Shown here: one piece after another, positions 1 through 6,940 of the stretch
How the letters are laid out: each line of letters begins with the position of its first letter
Numbering within the stretch: the first letter of the stretch is position 1
From: Nocardioides sp.
Lineage (GTDB): Bacteria; Actinomycetota; Actinomycetes; Propionibacteriales; Nocardioidaceae
NCBI GenBank assembly: GCA_025924815.1
Contig: JAICHQ010000016.1
Span: forward strand, 1-43,493
DNA: 43,493 bases
Direction: 5' to 3'
Notes under the pieces: generated by a model
What the model was told of the DNA's origin: nothing
What the model saw: only the letters and a program-made list of their open reading frames with translations
Databases searched by the model: none
Made by a program: the position numbers and the translations under genes

Positions 1-525
1 AACATCGAGGGTCGAGGCATGGTCACGATCCGTGACCTGGTCAAGAACGCCCTCCGCATGCGTCCCGACCGGATCATCGTCGGTGAGGTCCGCGACGCCT
101 CCGCGCTCGACATGCTCCAGGCGATGAACACCGGTCACGACGGGTCCATCTGTACCCTGCACTCCAACGGGCCGCGAGACACGCTGGCCCGCATGGAGAC
201 GATGGTGCTGATGGCCGGCATGGACCTCCCGGTCCGCGCGATCCGCGAGCAGGTGGCCTCGGCGGTCGACCTGATCGTCCACCAGACCCGCTTCAAGGAC
301 GGCTCCCGCAAGATCACCCACCTGACCGAGGTCGAGCGGATGGAGGGCGACATCATCACCCTCCAGGACATCTTCGTCTACGACCACAAGGCGGGTTGGG
401 ACGAAGAGGGCAAGGCCCAGGGCTTCTTGAAGTCCTCCGGCCTGCGCCCCAAGTTCCTCGAGAAGATGGAGTACGCCAACGTGCACGTCGACCCGCTGCT
501 GTTCGCAATGGACGGGCTGCGGTGA
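1..525 (+). CDS. tadA: TadA/CpaF-family pilus assembly ATPase (3' part)
   Basis: The 5' end lies outside the window; 174 C-terminal residues are visible. This is the secretion ATPase (GspE/VirB11 type) that powers assembly of Flp/Tad pili at the inner face of the membrane. The Walker B region [12 protein letters not shown] and the following histidine-box stretch [18 protein letters not shown] are intact, as expected for CpaF-like enzymes. The stop overlaps the GTG start of the next gene (GTGA at 522-525), so translation is probably coupled to TadB. Family assignment is secure from these motifs and from the TadB-TadC neighbours. Confidence 0.95.
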   Translation, partial: NIEGRGMVTIRDLVKNALRMRPDRIIVGEVRDASALDMLQAMNTGHDGSICTLHSNGPRDTLARMETMVLMAGMDLPVRAIREQVASAVDLIVHQTRFKDGSRKITHLTEVERMEGDIITLQDIFVYDHKAGWDEEGKAQGFLKSSGLRPKFLEKMEYANVHVDPLLFAMDGLR

Positions 526-1556
526 GCGCAGTGACCGTCGCCGTCTTGCCGCTCGCAGCGTCCTCGTCCAGCAGCTGGATGATGTATGCCGGACTAGGTG
601 CACTCGGACTCGCATTGCTGGTGTTCGCCGTCCTCGCTGTCCCTCGTGAACGCACGCTGACTACTGAGCAACGGGTCGTGCAGTACGCCGCGCGCGCTGG
701 CACGGGGGCGCCTGCCTCGACCCCCGTGACCGGTCCCGCGCGCGTTGAAGGAGCTACCCTCGAGTCAGCCAAGACCGCCGCCGCCAGCGTTCTCAAACGC
801 AATGCATCCTTGGAAGACAAGATCGCACGGCGGCTCGACGGCGCTGGGAGCAGTTGGCGGCCAGCTGAGTGGCTACTTCTCCACGCGGGCCTTTTCTTGG
901 TCATCTCGGTCGTCGGTCTCCTCCTTGGAGGGGGGAACCTGATTCTCGGGCTCATCTTCATGGCTCTGGGCGCCTTCGGACCGTGGTTCTACCTGGGGTT
1001 CCGGCGCAAGCGCCGGAAGAAGAAGTTCGAGGGCTCCCTGCCTGACACACTCCAACTCATGAGCGGGTCGCTCGCTGCGGGCCTCTCGCTGGCGCAGTCG
1101 GTCGACACGATCGTCCGTGAGGCGAGCGAGCCGATCGCCGGCGAGTTCCGCAAGGTGCTGATCGAGACCCGCCTCGGCCTCTCACTCGAGACGGCGCTTC
1201 AAGGCGTGGCCGACCGCTTCCAGAGCAAGGACTTCGATTGGGTCGTGATGGCGATCAACATCCAGCGCCAGGTCGGAGGAAACCTCGCCGAGCTGTTGAA
1301 CACGGTCGCCGCGACGATGCGGGAGCGCGAGTACATGCGACGTCAGGTTGCCGCCCTGGCTGCGGAGGGCAAGTTGTCCGCCATGGTGCTAGGAGGGCTT
1401 CCCCCCGCGTTCCTGCTCTATCTGCTCATGGCAAACCATTCCTACGTGATCGTGTTGTTCACGCGTCCGCTCGGGATCTTGATGCTGGTCGGCGGCGCCG
1501 TCATCCTCTCTGTCGGCGTCTTCTGGATGTCACGCATCGTCAAGGTCGAGGTCTGA
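522..1556 (+). CDS. tadB: TadB-like inner-membrane pilus assembly protein (type II secretion system F domain)
   Basis: 344 residues starting at a GTG that overlaps the tadA stop. A hydrophobic segment near residues 15-35 is followed by a basic linker, paired membrane segments around residues 120-160, a cytoplasmic T2SSF domain with the typical [18 protein letters not shown] signature, and two C-terminal membrane helices. TadB and TadC form the membrane platform on which the TadA ATPase acts. A start further upstream would run into tadA, so the overlapping GTG is preferred. Function is inferred from the fold signature and from gene order. Confidence 0.9.
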   Translation: MSAVTVAVLPLAASSSSSWMMYAGLGALGLALLVFAVLAVPRERTLTTEQRVVQYAARAGTGAPASTPVTGPARVEGATLESAKTAAASVLKRNASLEDKIARRLDGAGSSWRPAEWLLLHAGLFLVISVVGLLLGGGNLILGLIFMALGAFGPWFYLGFRRKRRKKKFEGSLPDTLQLMSGSLAAGLSLAQSVDTIVREASEPIAGEFRKVLIETRLGLSLETALQGVADRFQSKDFDWVVMAINIQRQVGGNLAELLNTVAATMREREYMRRQVAALAAEGKLSAMVLGGLPPAFLLYLLMANHSYVIVLFTRPLGILMLVGGAVILSVGVFWMSRIVKVEV

Positions 1557-1557
1557 G

Positions 1558-2499
1558 ATGACACTGCTGTTGATCCTGGGAGCCGCTCTCGTCGTCCTGG
1601 CCTTGCTCTTGGTCTCCGCTGCCGCCGGCACGACCGCAGGAGGCCAGGCCGCCAGCGGAGTCGACCGTTCCGTGGCCCTCGTCCAGGCTCTGACGCGGGC
1701 TCCAGCCGAGCTCACCAAGGACTACGACCAGCCCTTCGGCGAGCGGATCATGGCGCCCCTTCAGCAGCGGGCCTCGCGGATAGCTCGTCGGTTCTCCGGC
1801 AGCGACGCGCCGGAGCGTATTCGCAGGCGTTTGGACGTCGCAGGCAACCCCGTCGGCTGGACTGTCGAGAGGGTGATGGCCGGCAAGGTGACCGGAGCGA
1901 TCGCTCTGTTCCTGATCTCGGTCTCCCTGACCGCCTTGATGGGCACCAGCCTGACCGTTCGGATCGTGGTGATCGTGGGCGCGACCCTGATCGGCTGGAT
2001 GGGTCCGAACCTGTACCTCTACCAGAAGGTCTACGACCGCTCGAAGCGCATCCAGCGTGACCTGCCGGACGCGATCGACCTGATGACCATCAGCGTTGAG
2101 TCTGGGCTGGCGTTTGATGCGGCCGTCCAGCAGGTCGGCCGTAACACCGAAGGTCCCCTCGCAGATGAGTTCTCCCGAGTGCTGCGCGAGATGCAGATCG
2201 GTCAAGGTCGCGCCGAGGCTCTGCGAGGACTGTCGGAGCGCACCGAGGTCGACGACCTGAAGAGCTTCGTCACCGCGATGGTGCAGGCCGACAGCTTCGG
2301 CATCCCGATCGCCAACGTGCTGCGTATCCAGTCCTCCGAGATCCGCACCAAGCGTCGCCAGCGTGCCGAGGAGCAGGCTCAGAAGGTTCCGGTGAAGATC
2401 ACCGTCCCGCTGATCTTCTGCATCTTGCCGTGTCTCTTCATTGCGGTGATGGGTCCTGCGGCGATCCACATCATGGACTCGTTCTCCGGGAAGACGTGA
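1558..2499 (+). CDS. tadC: TadC-like inner-membrane pilus assembly protein (type II secretion system F domain)
   Basis: 313 residues, with the ATG only 1 nt after the tadB stop. It has an N-terminal hydrophobic helix, a second membrane pair near residues 110-150, a T2SSF domain with LPDAIDLMTISVESGLAFDAA, and a C-terminal hydrophobic pair ending in PCLFIAVMGPAAIHIM. This is the second platform protein, paired with TadB. The histidine kinase gene starts 10 nt downstream, so both are probably on one transcript. No TadE, TadF, TadG or prepilin peptidase gene follows within the window. Confidence 0.92.
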   Translation: MTLLLILGAALVVLALLLVSAAAGTTAGGQAASGVDRSVALVQALTRAPAELTKDYDQPFGERIMAPLQQRASRIARRFSGSDAPERIRRRLDVAGNPVGWTVERVMAGKVTGAIALFLISVSLTALMGTSLTVRIVVIVGATLIGWMGPNLYLYQKVYDRSKRIQRDLPDAIDLMTISVESGLAFDAAVQQVGRNTEGPLADEFSRVLREMQIGQGRAEALRGLSERTEVDDLKSFVTAMVQADSFGIPIANVLRIQSSEIRTKRRQRAEEQAQKVPVKITVPLIFCILPCLFIAVMGPAAIHIMDSFSGKT

Positions 2500-2509
2500 C
2501 GGGACAACG

Positions 2510-4096
2510 ATGATCTGGGGCAGTCCAGGTAGGCAGCACAACTGGCTGGCGGTCGGCGCGCGAACCTTCGCCCTCCTCAGCCTGGTGATGCCCCTGATCC
2601 TCAGCCATAACCAACTACTGCTGCTCGCCCTACTGGCGACCGCCGCCGTGTGGGCCGCCGTCACTGCCGGAGAGTTGCTCGGGGTCCCAGCCACGCTGCT
2701 CCTTGTCCTGGATTCGGCCCTGATCGGCTCCGTGGCCGGGTTGTCCTCTCATTCGACGACCACGCTCATCGCCGCGATGGCGGTGCCACCGTTCACGGCG
2801 GGTCTCAACCTCGGCCTGCGAGGCGTAGCGCTTTCCCTGTCCGCCGAGCTCACGGCATACGTCGGGATCGTGCTCACCTCTCTCGACTCGCAGCAAAGCA
2901 CCGCGGTCTTCATGTGGACGGTCACCGGGCTCGGCCTCGGCCTGATCGCAACATTCCTGCGACGCACCTTCCTCCAGGTCAACGACCCCCAACGCGCCTA
3001 CCGGGACGCCCAGGCTCTGATCCGCGAGCTGATCACGCTGTCCGGCAAGCTGAGCTCGGGACTCGACCCGGTCGCGCTGGGCGGGCAGATCGCTAGTTCC
3101 GTTCGGGACGAGCTACCGGTTTCCGCCTTGACCATTCACATCCCCAGGGGCGACGTCCTCACGCCGCTGGTCGGGGATTCCGGAATGGCGACGCCGGAGC
3201 TGACCGTCAGCGATGAGCTCGCACAATACAGCCTGAAGACGGGGAATGTCCGCGTCGCCGGGCACAGCTTCGCCTTCCCCCTGAACAGCGGCGGTGGCGT
3301 GGCCGCCGTCGTATCCGGAGTCTTGGCGCCCGGGCTCGATCCCCAGGCCATGGACCTCCCTCGACGTCTGTCCGCCCTGGACCGCACGCTCAGCCCCGCC
3401 ACCGTTCGCCTCGACACGGCGGTGCTGTTCTTGGCCTTTCGCGACTCTGCCACGGTCGAGGAGCGCCGACGGCTCGCGCGCGAGATGCACGACGGCGTCG
3501 CGCAGGAGATGGCCTCTCTCGGTTATTACGTCGACACTCTGGTGGACCAAGAACCCGAAGATTCGACCCGCGCTCGACAGCTCAAGATGCTGCGCGAGCG
3601 CTTGACGATGGTGGTCGGCGAGGTGCGCCGATCGGTTCAGACGCTACGGACCGAGATCGGTGAGAGCGATTCGCTCGGCACCGCGATCGGCTCGTTGGCG
3701 CGTCACCTGAGCGCAAGCAGCGGCATCCCCATCCATGTCACCCTCGACGAGAAGACAACTCGGCTCCGTCCTGAGGTCGAGAGCGAGCTTCTGCGGATTG
3801 CCCAGGAGGCGATGACCAACGCCGTGCGTCACTCCGGGGCGACCTCAATCGCGGTGCAATGCTCGGTGGCTCCGCCGGCGGCTGAGATCGTGATCAGCGA
3901 CAACGGTCGCGGGCTCGGTCGCGGCCGTGACGACTCGCACGGGCTCGAGATCATGCGGGAGCGTGCAGCGCTCGTCGACGGGGAACTGACCGTGTCAGAC
4001 AACAGCCCGCACGGCACCGTGGTATCCCTCTGCCTGGAAGGCTCCGGCGTGTCGTCGCAGAAGAAGTCCTCTGAAACGGACACCCTGTCCGCATGA
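2510..4096 (+). CDS. Membrane-bound sensor histidine kinase (HisKA_3/NarL type)
   Basis: 528 residues. Roughly six hydrophobic segments fill residues 12-160, followed by a cytoplasmic linker that may be a degenerate GAF-like domain (about 165-310). The dimerisation/phosphoacceptor helix contains REMHDGVAQEMASLGYY, with His327 as the predicted phosphorylation site. The ATPase domain shows N-box NAVRHSG and G-box DNGRGLGRG. It belongs to the DegS/NarX/LiaS class, which pairs with LuxR-type regulators, and such a gene follows directly. Its position 10 nt after tadC suggests it controls or is co-expressed with the pilus. The signal sensed cannot be read from the sequence. Confidence 0.92.
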   Translation: MIWGSPGRQHNWLAVGARTFALLSLVMPLILSHNQLLLLALLATAAVWAAVTAGELLGVPATLLLVLDSALIGSVAGLSSHSTTTLIAAMAVPPFTAGLNLGLRGVALSLSAELTAYVGIVLTSLDSQQSTAVFMWTVTGLGLGLIATFLRRTFLQVNDPQRAYRDAQALIRELITLSGKLSSGLDPVALGGQIASSVRDELPVSALTIHIPRGDVLTPLVGDSGMATPELTVSDELAQYSLKTGNVRVAGHSFAFPLNSGGGVAAVVSGVLAPGLDPQAMDLPRRLSALDRTLSPATVRLDTAVLFLAFRDSATVEERRRLAREMHDGVAQEMASLGYYVDTLVDQEPEDSTRARQLKMLRERLTMVVGEVRRSVQTLRTEIGESDSLGTAIGSLARHLSASSGIPIHVTLDEKTTRLRPEVESELLRIAQEAMTNAVRHSGATSIAVQCSVAPPAAEIVISDNGRGLGRGRDDSHGLEIMRERAALVDGELTVSDNSPHGTVVSLCLEGSGVSSQKKSSETDTLSA

Positions 4097-4121
4097 GTCC
4101 GCGACGACCCAAGGATTCGTG

Positions 4122-4781
4122 ATGACCACTGAGAGCTCTTTCCTCCGCGTGTTGATCGTCGACGACCACGAGCTGGTCCGCGAGGGATTGGTCGGCGCCT
4201 TCGCCCGAGAGGACGCCACCGAGGTGATCGGCTCGGTCGGCACGGTGGCCGAGGCGATGGCGGCATACTTCGAAGACCGGCCCGACGTGATCGTCACCGA
4301 TCTGCAGCTGCAGGACGGCACCGGCCTCGACATCATCCGCCAAGTCCGGCACAAGGACGAGAAGATCGGCCTCGTGGTCGTGACCATGCACTCGGGTGAC
4401 GACCAGATCTTCGCCGCGATGGAGGCCGGCGCCTCGGCCTTCGTCGGCAAGGACGCCCCCTCGACGGAGGTGGTCAAGGCCGCCAGGCATGCAGCCGTCT
4501 CCCCGCGCTCGTTCCTGTGCACGGGTCTCGCCGGCGCCATGATGCGGCGCATGAGTGCCGAGTCGACGCGGCTTTCGACTCGCGAGCACGAGGTCCTCCT
4601 GCTCTTGGCCGACGGCCAGAATGCCGCCGCGATCGGTCAGCAGCTCTATATGAGCGAGTCGACCGTGAAGTCCCACATCGCCCGCATCTATCAGAAGCTC
4701 GGAGCCCAGAACCGGGCTCAGGCCCTGGTGACCGCGATGCGGATCGGACTCCTGTCGAGCATTCAACGCCCTAGGGAGTGA
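4122..4781 (+). CDS. NarL/FixJ-family response regulator
   Basis: 219 residues. The ATG at 4122 is chosen over the adjacent GTG at 4119 because AAGGA at 4111-4115 is 6 nt from it. The receiver domain (residues 5-125) has the acidic pair near residues 11-12, phosphoacceptor Asp60 in IVTDLQLQDG and a conserved Lys near 111. A LuxR-type HTH follows (STREHEVLLLLADG, then STVKSHIARIYQKLGAQNRAQA). It is the cognate partner of the kinase 25 nt upstream. The four Flp pilin genes immediately downstream are its most plausible targets, but that is inference. Confidence 0.93.
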   Translation: MTTESSFLRVLIVDDHELVREGLVGAFAREDATEVIGSVGTVAEAMAAYFEDRPDVIVTDLQLQDGTGLDIIRQVRHKDEKIGLVVVTMHSGDDQIFAAMEAGASAFVGKDAPSTEVVKAARHAAVSPRSFLCTGLAGAMMRRMSAESTRLSTREHEVLLLLADGQNAAAIGQQLYMSESTVKSHIARIYQKLGAQNRAQALVTAMRIGLLSSIQRPRE

Positions 4782-4983
4782 CAGCCGGCCGGGCATTGAA
4801 CCATGCTCGGATCGAAAAATCCCGGTTTTGTCACCAAATGGCCTTCAGAGCATCCAATCTGGCCCGATCCGCCATGACCGATTTGGCCTTGCGGGTATAG
4901 CCCGCCGATTGATACTGGGCTTACTCTCACATCTGGGGGAGAGTTTCCCTGTCTCGGGATCGACCTAGAAGGGGAAGTAAGAA
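4782..4983. promoter_or_regulatory. Leader/promoter region of the first Flp pilin gene
   Basis: These 202 bp are noticeably richer in A/T than the flanking genes and hold no convincing gene. A short inverted repeat GCGGG-TATAG-CCCGC (4891-4905) could end the kinase-regulator transcript. A purine-rich Shine-Dalgarno AAGGGGAAG at 4969-4977 precedes the pilin ATG. I infer that the pilin promoter lies here, because pilins usually need far higher expression than the assembly genes. I could not choose a confident -35/-10 pair. Confidence 0.5.
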
Positions 4984-5187
4984 ATGCTGGATTACCTGCG
5001 CATCATGATGGACGCCCGCCTGGCCAAGATGGACGAGCGCGGCGCATCGGCCGTCGAGTACGGCCTCCTCATCGCCGGCATCGCGGCGCTGATCGTCATC
5101 GTCGTGTTCGCCTTCGGCGGAGCGCTTTCGAACATTTTCCAGAAGACCTGCAACAGCGTCGGTGCTAGCAGCGGCCAGTCCTGCTGA
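4984..5187 (+). CDS. flp: Flp family type IVb pilin, copy 1
   Basis: 67 residues, the major subunit type of Tad pili. A basic leader ends at Gly20; the prepilin peptidase site G|ASAVEY places Glu at +5 and Tyr at +6, the Flp hallmark. A hydrophobic helix GLLIAGIAALIVIVVFAFGG follows, then a short tail containing two cysteines (TCNS...QSC) that could form a disulfide. The mature pilin would be 47 residues. The start is fixed by AAGGGGAAG just upstream. It differs from copy 2 at only a few residues (MMD for MLN near residue 9, SN for KN in the tail). Confidence 0.95.
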   Translation: MLDYLRIMMDARLAKMDERGASAVEYGLLIAGIAALIVIVVFAFGGALSNIFQKTCNSVGASSGQSC

Positions 5188-5203
5188 CGCCTACCACACG
5201 GAC

Positions 5204-5245
5204 AACGGCGGTCGCCGGTCTTTCGGCCGAAACCGCCGTTTTTCG
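5204..5245 (+). terminator. Rho-independent terminator after Flp copy 1
   Basis: A perfect 9-bp stem (AACGGCGGT at 5204-5212 with ACCGCCGTT at 5232-5240) has an internal GC-rich hairpin in its loop and runs into a T-rich tail (TTTTTCGTTT). It lies 17 nt after the pilin stop, so copy 1 is probably a monocistronic unit. Confidence 0.85.
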
Positions 5246-5276
5246 TTTCTTCGGCGCTCGTTCTGGCCCCCGTGAA

Positions 5277-5311
5277 TAGTCTCAACGGACCATTGGCGTC
5301 GGATCGTTCGC
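5277..5311 (+). promoter_or_regulatory. Conserved element upstream of Flp copies 2 and 4 (copy-2 site)
   Basis: TAGTCTCAACGGACCA at 5277-5292 is followed by GATCGTTCG. Almost the same block occurs 105 bp upstream of Flp copy 4 (6556-6571, then GATCGTCCG). Here it lies 120 bp upstream of the ATG. Conservation in otherwise dissimilar leaders suggests a binding site for a shared regulator, possibly the response regulator at 4122-4781. Confidence 0.4.
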
Positions 5312-5411
5312 CTGATCCTGGAACTGGTCGGCACAGGGCATTCTGGAGTTCGACCGCAGGGCCATCCAACCTCGGCGCCTTCATAACCCGAACCAAGTAG
5401 GAGAAACACTC

Positions 5412-5615
5412 ATGCTGGACTACCTCCGCATCATGCTCAACGCCCGCCTGGCCAAGATGGACGAGCGCGGCGCATCGGCCGTCGAGTACGGCCTCCTTAT
5501 CGCCGGCATCGCGGCGCTGATCGTCATCGTCGTGTTCGCCTTCGGCGGTGCCCTGAAGAACATCTTCCAGAAGACCTGCAACAGCGTCGGCGCGAGCTCC
5601 GGCCAGTCCTGCTGA
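5412..5615 (+). CDS. flp: Flp family type IVb pilin, copy 2
   Basis: 67 residues with leader, G|ASAVEY cleavage site after Gly20, hydrophobic helix and a two-cysteine tail. GTAGGAGA at about 5397-5404 supplies the ribosome binding site. The protein is identical to copy 3, and the coding DNA differs from it at one synonymous third position (T at 5498, C at 6304). The match continues through the terminator, so this is a recent duplication or a gene-conversion partner of copy 3. The gene has its own leader and terminator, arguing for independent transcription. Confidence 0.95.
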   Translation: MLDYLRIMLNARLAKMDERGASAVEYGLLIAGIAALIVIVVFAFGGALKNIFQKTCNSVGASSGQSC

Positions 5616-5665
5616 ACCAGGCTCTCCGAACCGCGATGGCCGCGGACCCGATCGGGTCCGCGGCC
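5412..5665 (+). repeat. 254-bp direct repeat, unit 1 (Flp pilin gene plus terminator)
   Basis: This block matches 6218-6471 at all but three positions: T/C at 5498 and 6304, G/C at 5628 and 6434, and T/A at 5652 and 6458. The homology begins at the ATG and stops just after the terminator stem. The upstream leaders are unrelated, so the unit copied was coding region plus terminator only. Confidence 0.95.
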
Positions 5666-5668
5666 ATC
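5635..5668 (+). terminator. Perfect 34-bp palindrome after Flp copy 2, probable terminator
   Basis: A perfect 34-bp palindrome centred at 5651/5652 lies 19 nt after the pilin stop. Its arms start GATGGCCGCGG. It has no T tract, which is common for actinobacterial terminators. A near-identical hairpin follows copy 3. Confidence 0.7.
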
Positions 5669-6217
5669 GTCGATCTCGGCGTCGTCGTGGCTAGAAGGTA
5701 CGCGACGCCGGAACTCAAACGGAGCGCTGACGAGCCACCCTCCACTTTGTATCGCTACGGGACGCCGGCCGAGTCTGTTTCAGCCTTGAGGCACGGCGCG
5801 GACCCGCGCCACCGAGAGCCCTCGTCACTCCCATGCGATTCACCCAAGACCGTCGGCTGCCACCTGTCTATACGCCGTTCTGGTCTTCCGCCGTTCCCAC
5901 TCGCCGTATGATCGAGCGTCCTCAAAGCGAAGCTATGTGAACACCTGAATCCCTGGCAGCGACGAGTTCGTCGACGTCATTGCTTGACCAGTCGAACGCA
6001 AGACCCGACAATCTCCCACGGTCATGCCGACATGCACCGCGTCGCCGAGGTGACCGTGCCCGGTGGCTTGGTGCACCTAGTCCGGATGGGCCATGGTGAT
6101 TCGCCCGACTGCCGGATTCGTGGTGACACCTTGGCGGGTGACCATAGGCCGTCGAATCACACCACCAGGCCTCGGTGTCATGTCGTACCCGGTGCCTCAA
6201 ACCCAGGAGTACCTGAC
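5669..6217. other. 549-bp intergenic region between Flp copies 2 and 3
   Basis: I see no convincing gene here. Possible reading frames on both strands lack a ribosome binding site, have no recognisable sequence and in one case begin inside the terminator palindrome. A candidate sigma-70-like promoter, TTGACC (5984-5989) 17 bp from GACAAT (6007-6012), would give copy 3 a leader of about 200 nt. CCCAGGAG at about 6202-6209 is the ribosome binding site of copy 3. The size of the leader leaves room for regulation, but no known riboswitch was recognised. Confidence 0.5.
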
Positions 6218-6421
6218 ATGCTGGACTACCTCCGCATCATGCTCAACGCCCGCCTGGCCAAGATGGACGAGCGCGGCGCATCGGCCGTCGAGTACGGCCT
6301 CCTCATCGCCGGCATCGCGGCGCTGATCGTCATCGTCGTGTTCGCCTTCGGCGGTGCCCTGAAGAACATCTTCCAGAAGACCTGCAACAGCGTCGGCGCG
6401 AGCTCCGGCCAGTCCTGCTGA
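6218..6421 (+). CDS. flp: Flp family type IVb pilin, copy 3
   Basis: 67 residues, identical in protein sequence to copy 2, with prepilin site G|ASAVEY after Gly20 and cysteines in the tail. The ATG at 6218 follows AGGAG. An in-frame reading upstream to 5984 exists, but the paralogues and the ribosome binding site fix the start here. It is part of the 254-bp duplication with copy 2 and has a distinct upstream region, so the two identical pilins may be expressed under different conditions. Confidence 0.95.
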   Translation: MLDYLRIMLNARLAKMDERGASAVEYGLLIAGIAALIVIVVFAFGGALKNIFQKTCNSVGASSGQSC

Positions 6422-6443
6422 ACCAGGCTCTCCCAACCGCGAT

Positions 6444-6471
6444 GGCCGCGGACCCGAACGGGTCCGCGGCC
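6444..6471 (+). terminator. Hairpin terminator after Flp copy 3
   Basis: A 13-bp perfect GC-rich stem (arms 6444-6456 and 6459-6471, starting GGCCGCGGACCCG) with a minimal AA loop is followed by GTTGTGT. It is homologous to the palindrome after copy 2, with one loop base changed. Confidence 0.75.
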
Positions 6472-6555
6472 GTTGTGTCGTCCACCTCGACCTACCCGTG
6501 TTGGTGCGGGATGTCCGACCAGTCATCGAGTGTCGGACCCGTGGACGGTCAAGGC

Positions 6556-6587
6556 TAGTTCCAACGGACCAGAGGATGGCATGCGAT
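6556..6587 (+). promoter_or_regulatory. Conserved element upstream of Flp copies 2 and 4 (copy-4 site)
   Basis: TAGTTCCAACGGACCA, followed further on by GATCGTCCG, matches the element at 5277-5311 in an otherwise different leader. It lies about 105 bp upstream of the copy-4 ATG. An inverted repeat GTCCGAC...GTCGGAC (6513-6538) sits just upstream of it. Confidence 0.4.
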
Positions 6588-6675
6588 CGTCCGTCCCGAT
6601 CGGCACCCCCATCCAGAATGATGTAGGCATCAGCACGAGGCGCGCCCCCCGTCGCCTCCACCGAGGAGTGACCAC

Positions 6676-6882
6676 ATGCTTGACTACCTGCGCATCATGC
6701 TCAACGCCCGGCTGGCCAGAATGGATGCCCGCGGCGCCTCGTCGGTTGAGTATGGGCTCCTGGTCTCAGGAATTGCGGCGCTCATCGCAATCATCGTTTA
6801 CACCTTCGGCGGCTCCCTGTCCAACGTCTTCCAGAAGACTTGCACCAGCATCGGAACCAGCGCCAACTCTGGGACGTGCTGA
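6676..6882 (+). CDS. flp: Flp family type IVb pilin, copy 4 (divergent)
   Basis: 68 residues. The leader MLDYLRIMLNARLARMDARG and cleavage site G|ASSVEY are conserved, but the helix reads LLVSGIAALIAIIVYTFGG and the tail is TCTSIGTSANSGTC, again with two cysteines. GAGGAG at 6662-6667 is the ribosome binding site. It is the most diverged of the four pilins in both protein and DNA, so it duplicated earlier than copies 2 and 3. It could be a minor or alternative pilin; which one cannot be told from sequence. Confidence 0.94.
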   Translation: MLDYLRIMLNARLARMDARGASSVEYGLLVSGIAALIAIIVYTFGGSLSNVFQKTCTSIGTSANSGTC

Positions 6883-6907
6883 ACGGTTCGCCGCGCGAAC
6901 GGACGGT

Positions 6908-6936
6908 GGCCGCGGGTCCATGGGGGACCCGCGGTC
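6908..6936. terminator. Hairpin between Flp copy 4 and the M48 peptidase gene
   Basis: A 10-bp stem, CCGCGGGTCC (6910-6919) with GGACCCGCGG (6925-6934), lies between two convergent genes and could terminate both. There is no clear T run. Confidence 0.65.
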
Positions 6937-6940
6937 ATCG

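Larger units (their letters stand above)
6218..6471 (+). repeat. 254-bp direct repeat, unit 2 (Flp pilin gene plus terminator)
   Basis: Second copy of the unit at 5412-5665, about 99% identical (three mismatches in 254 bp). Only one mismatch is in coding sequence and it is silent, which points to very recent duplication or continuing gene conversion. Confidence 0.95.

Noticed and set aside
1540..2694. Long open frame on the minus strand across tadC
   Set aside because: It is antisense to a clear TadC gene, has no domain or ribosome binding site, and arises from the high third-position GC of the sense gene.
5636..5911. Possible 91-residue protein between Flp copies 2 and 3
   Set aside because: It would begin inside the terminator palindrome, with no ribosome binding site and no recognisable sequence.
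5922..6200. Possible 92-residue minus-strand protein in the leader of Flp copy 3
   Set aside because: There is no ribosome binding site or domain, and its His/Arg-rich composition is typical of non-coding high-GC DNA.
4984..6882. Repeated Flp genes as a CRISPR-like or satellite array
   Set aside because: The repeats are coding, unevenly spaced and carry individual ribosome binding sites and terminators.
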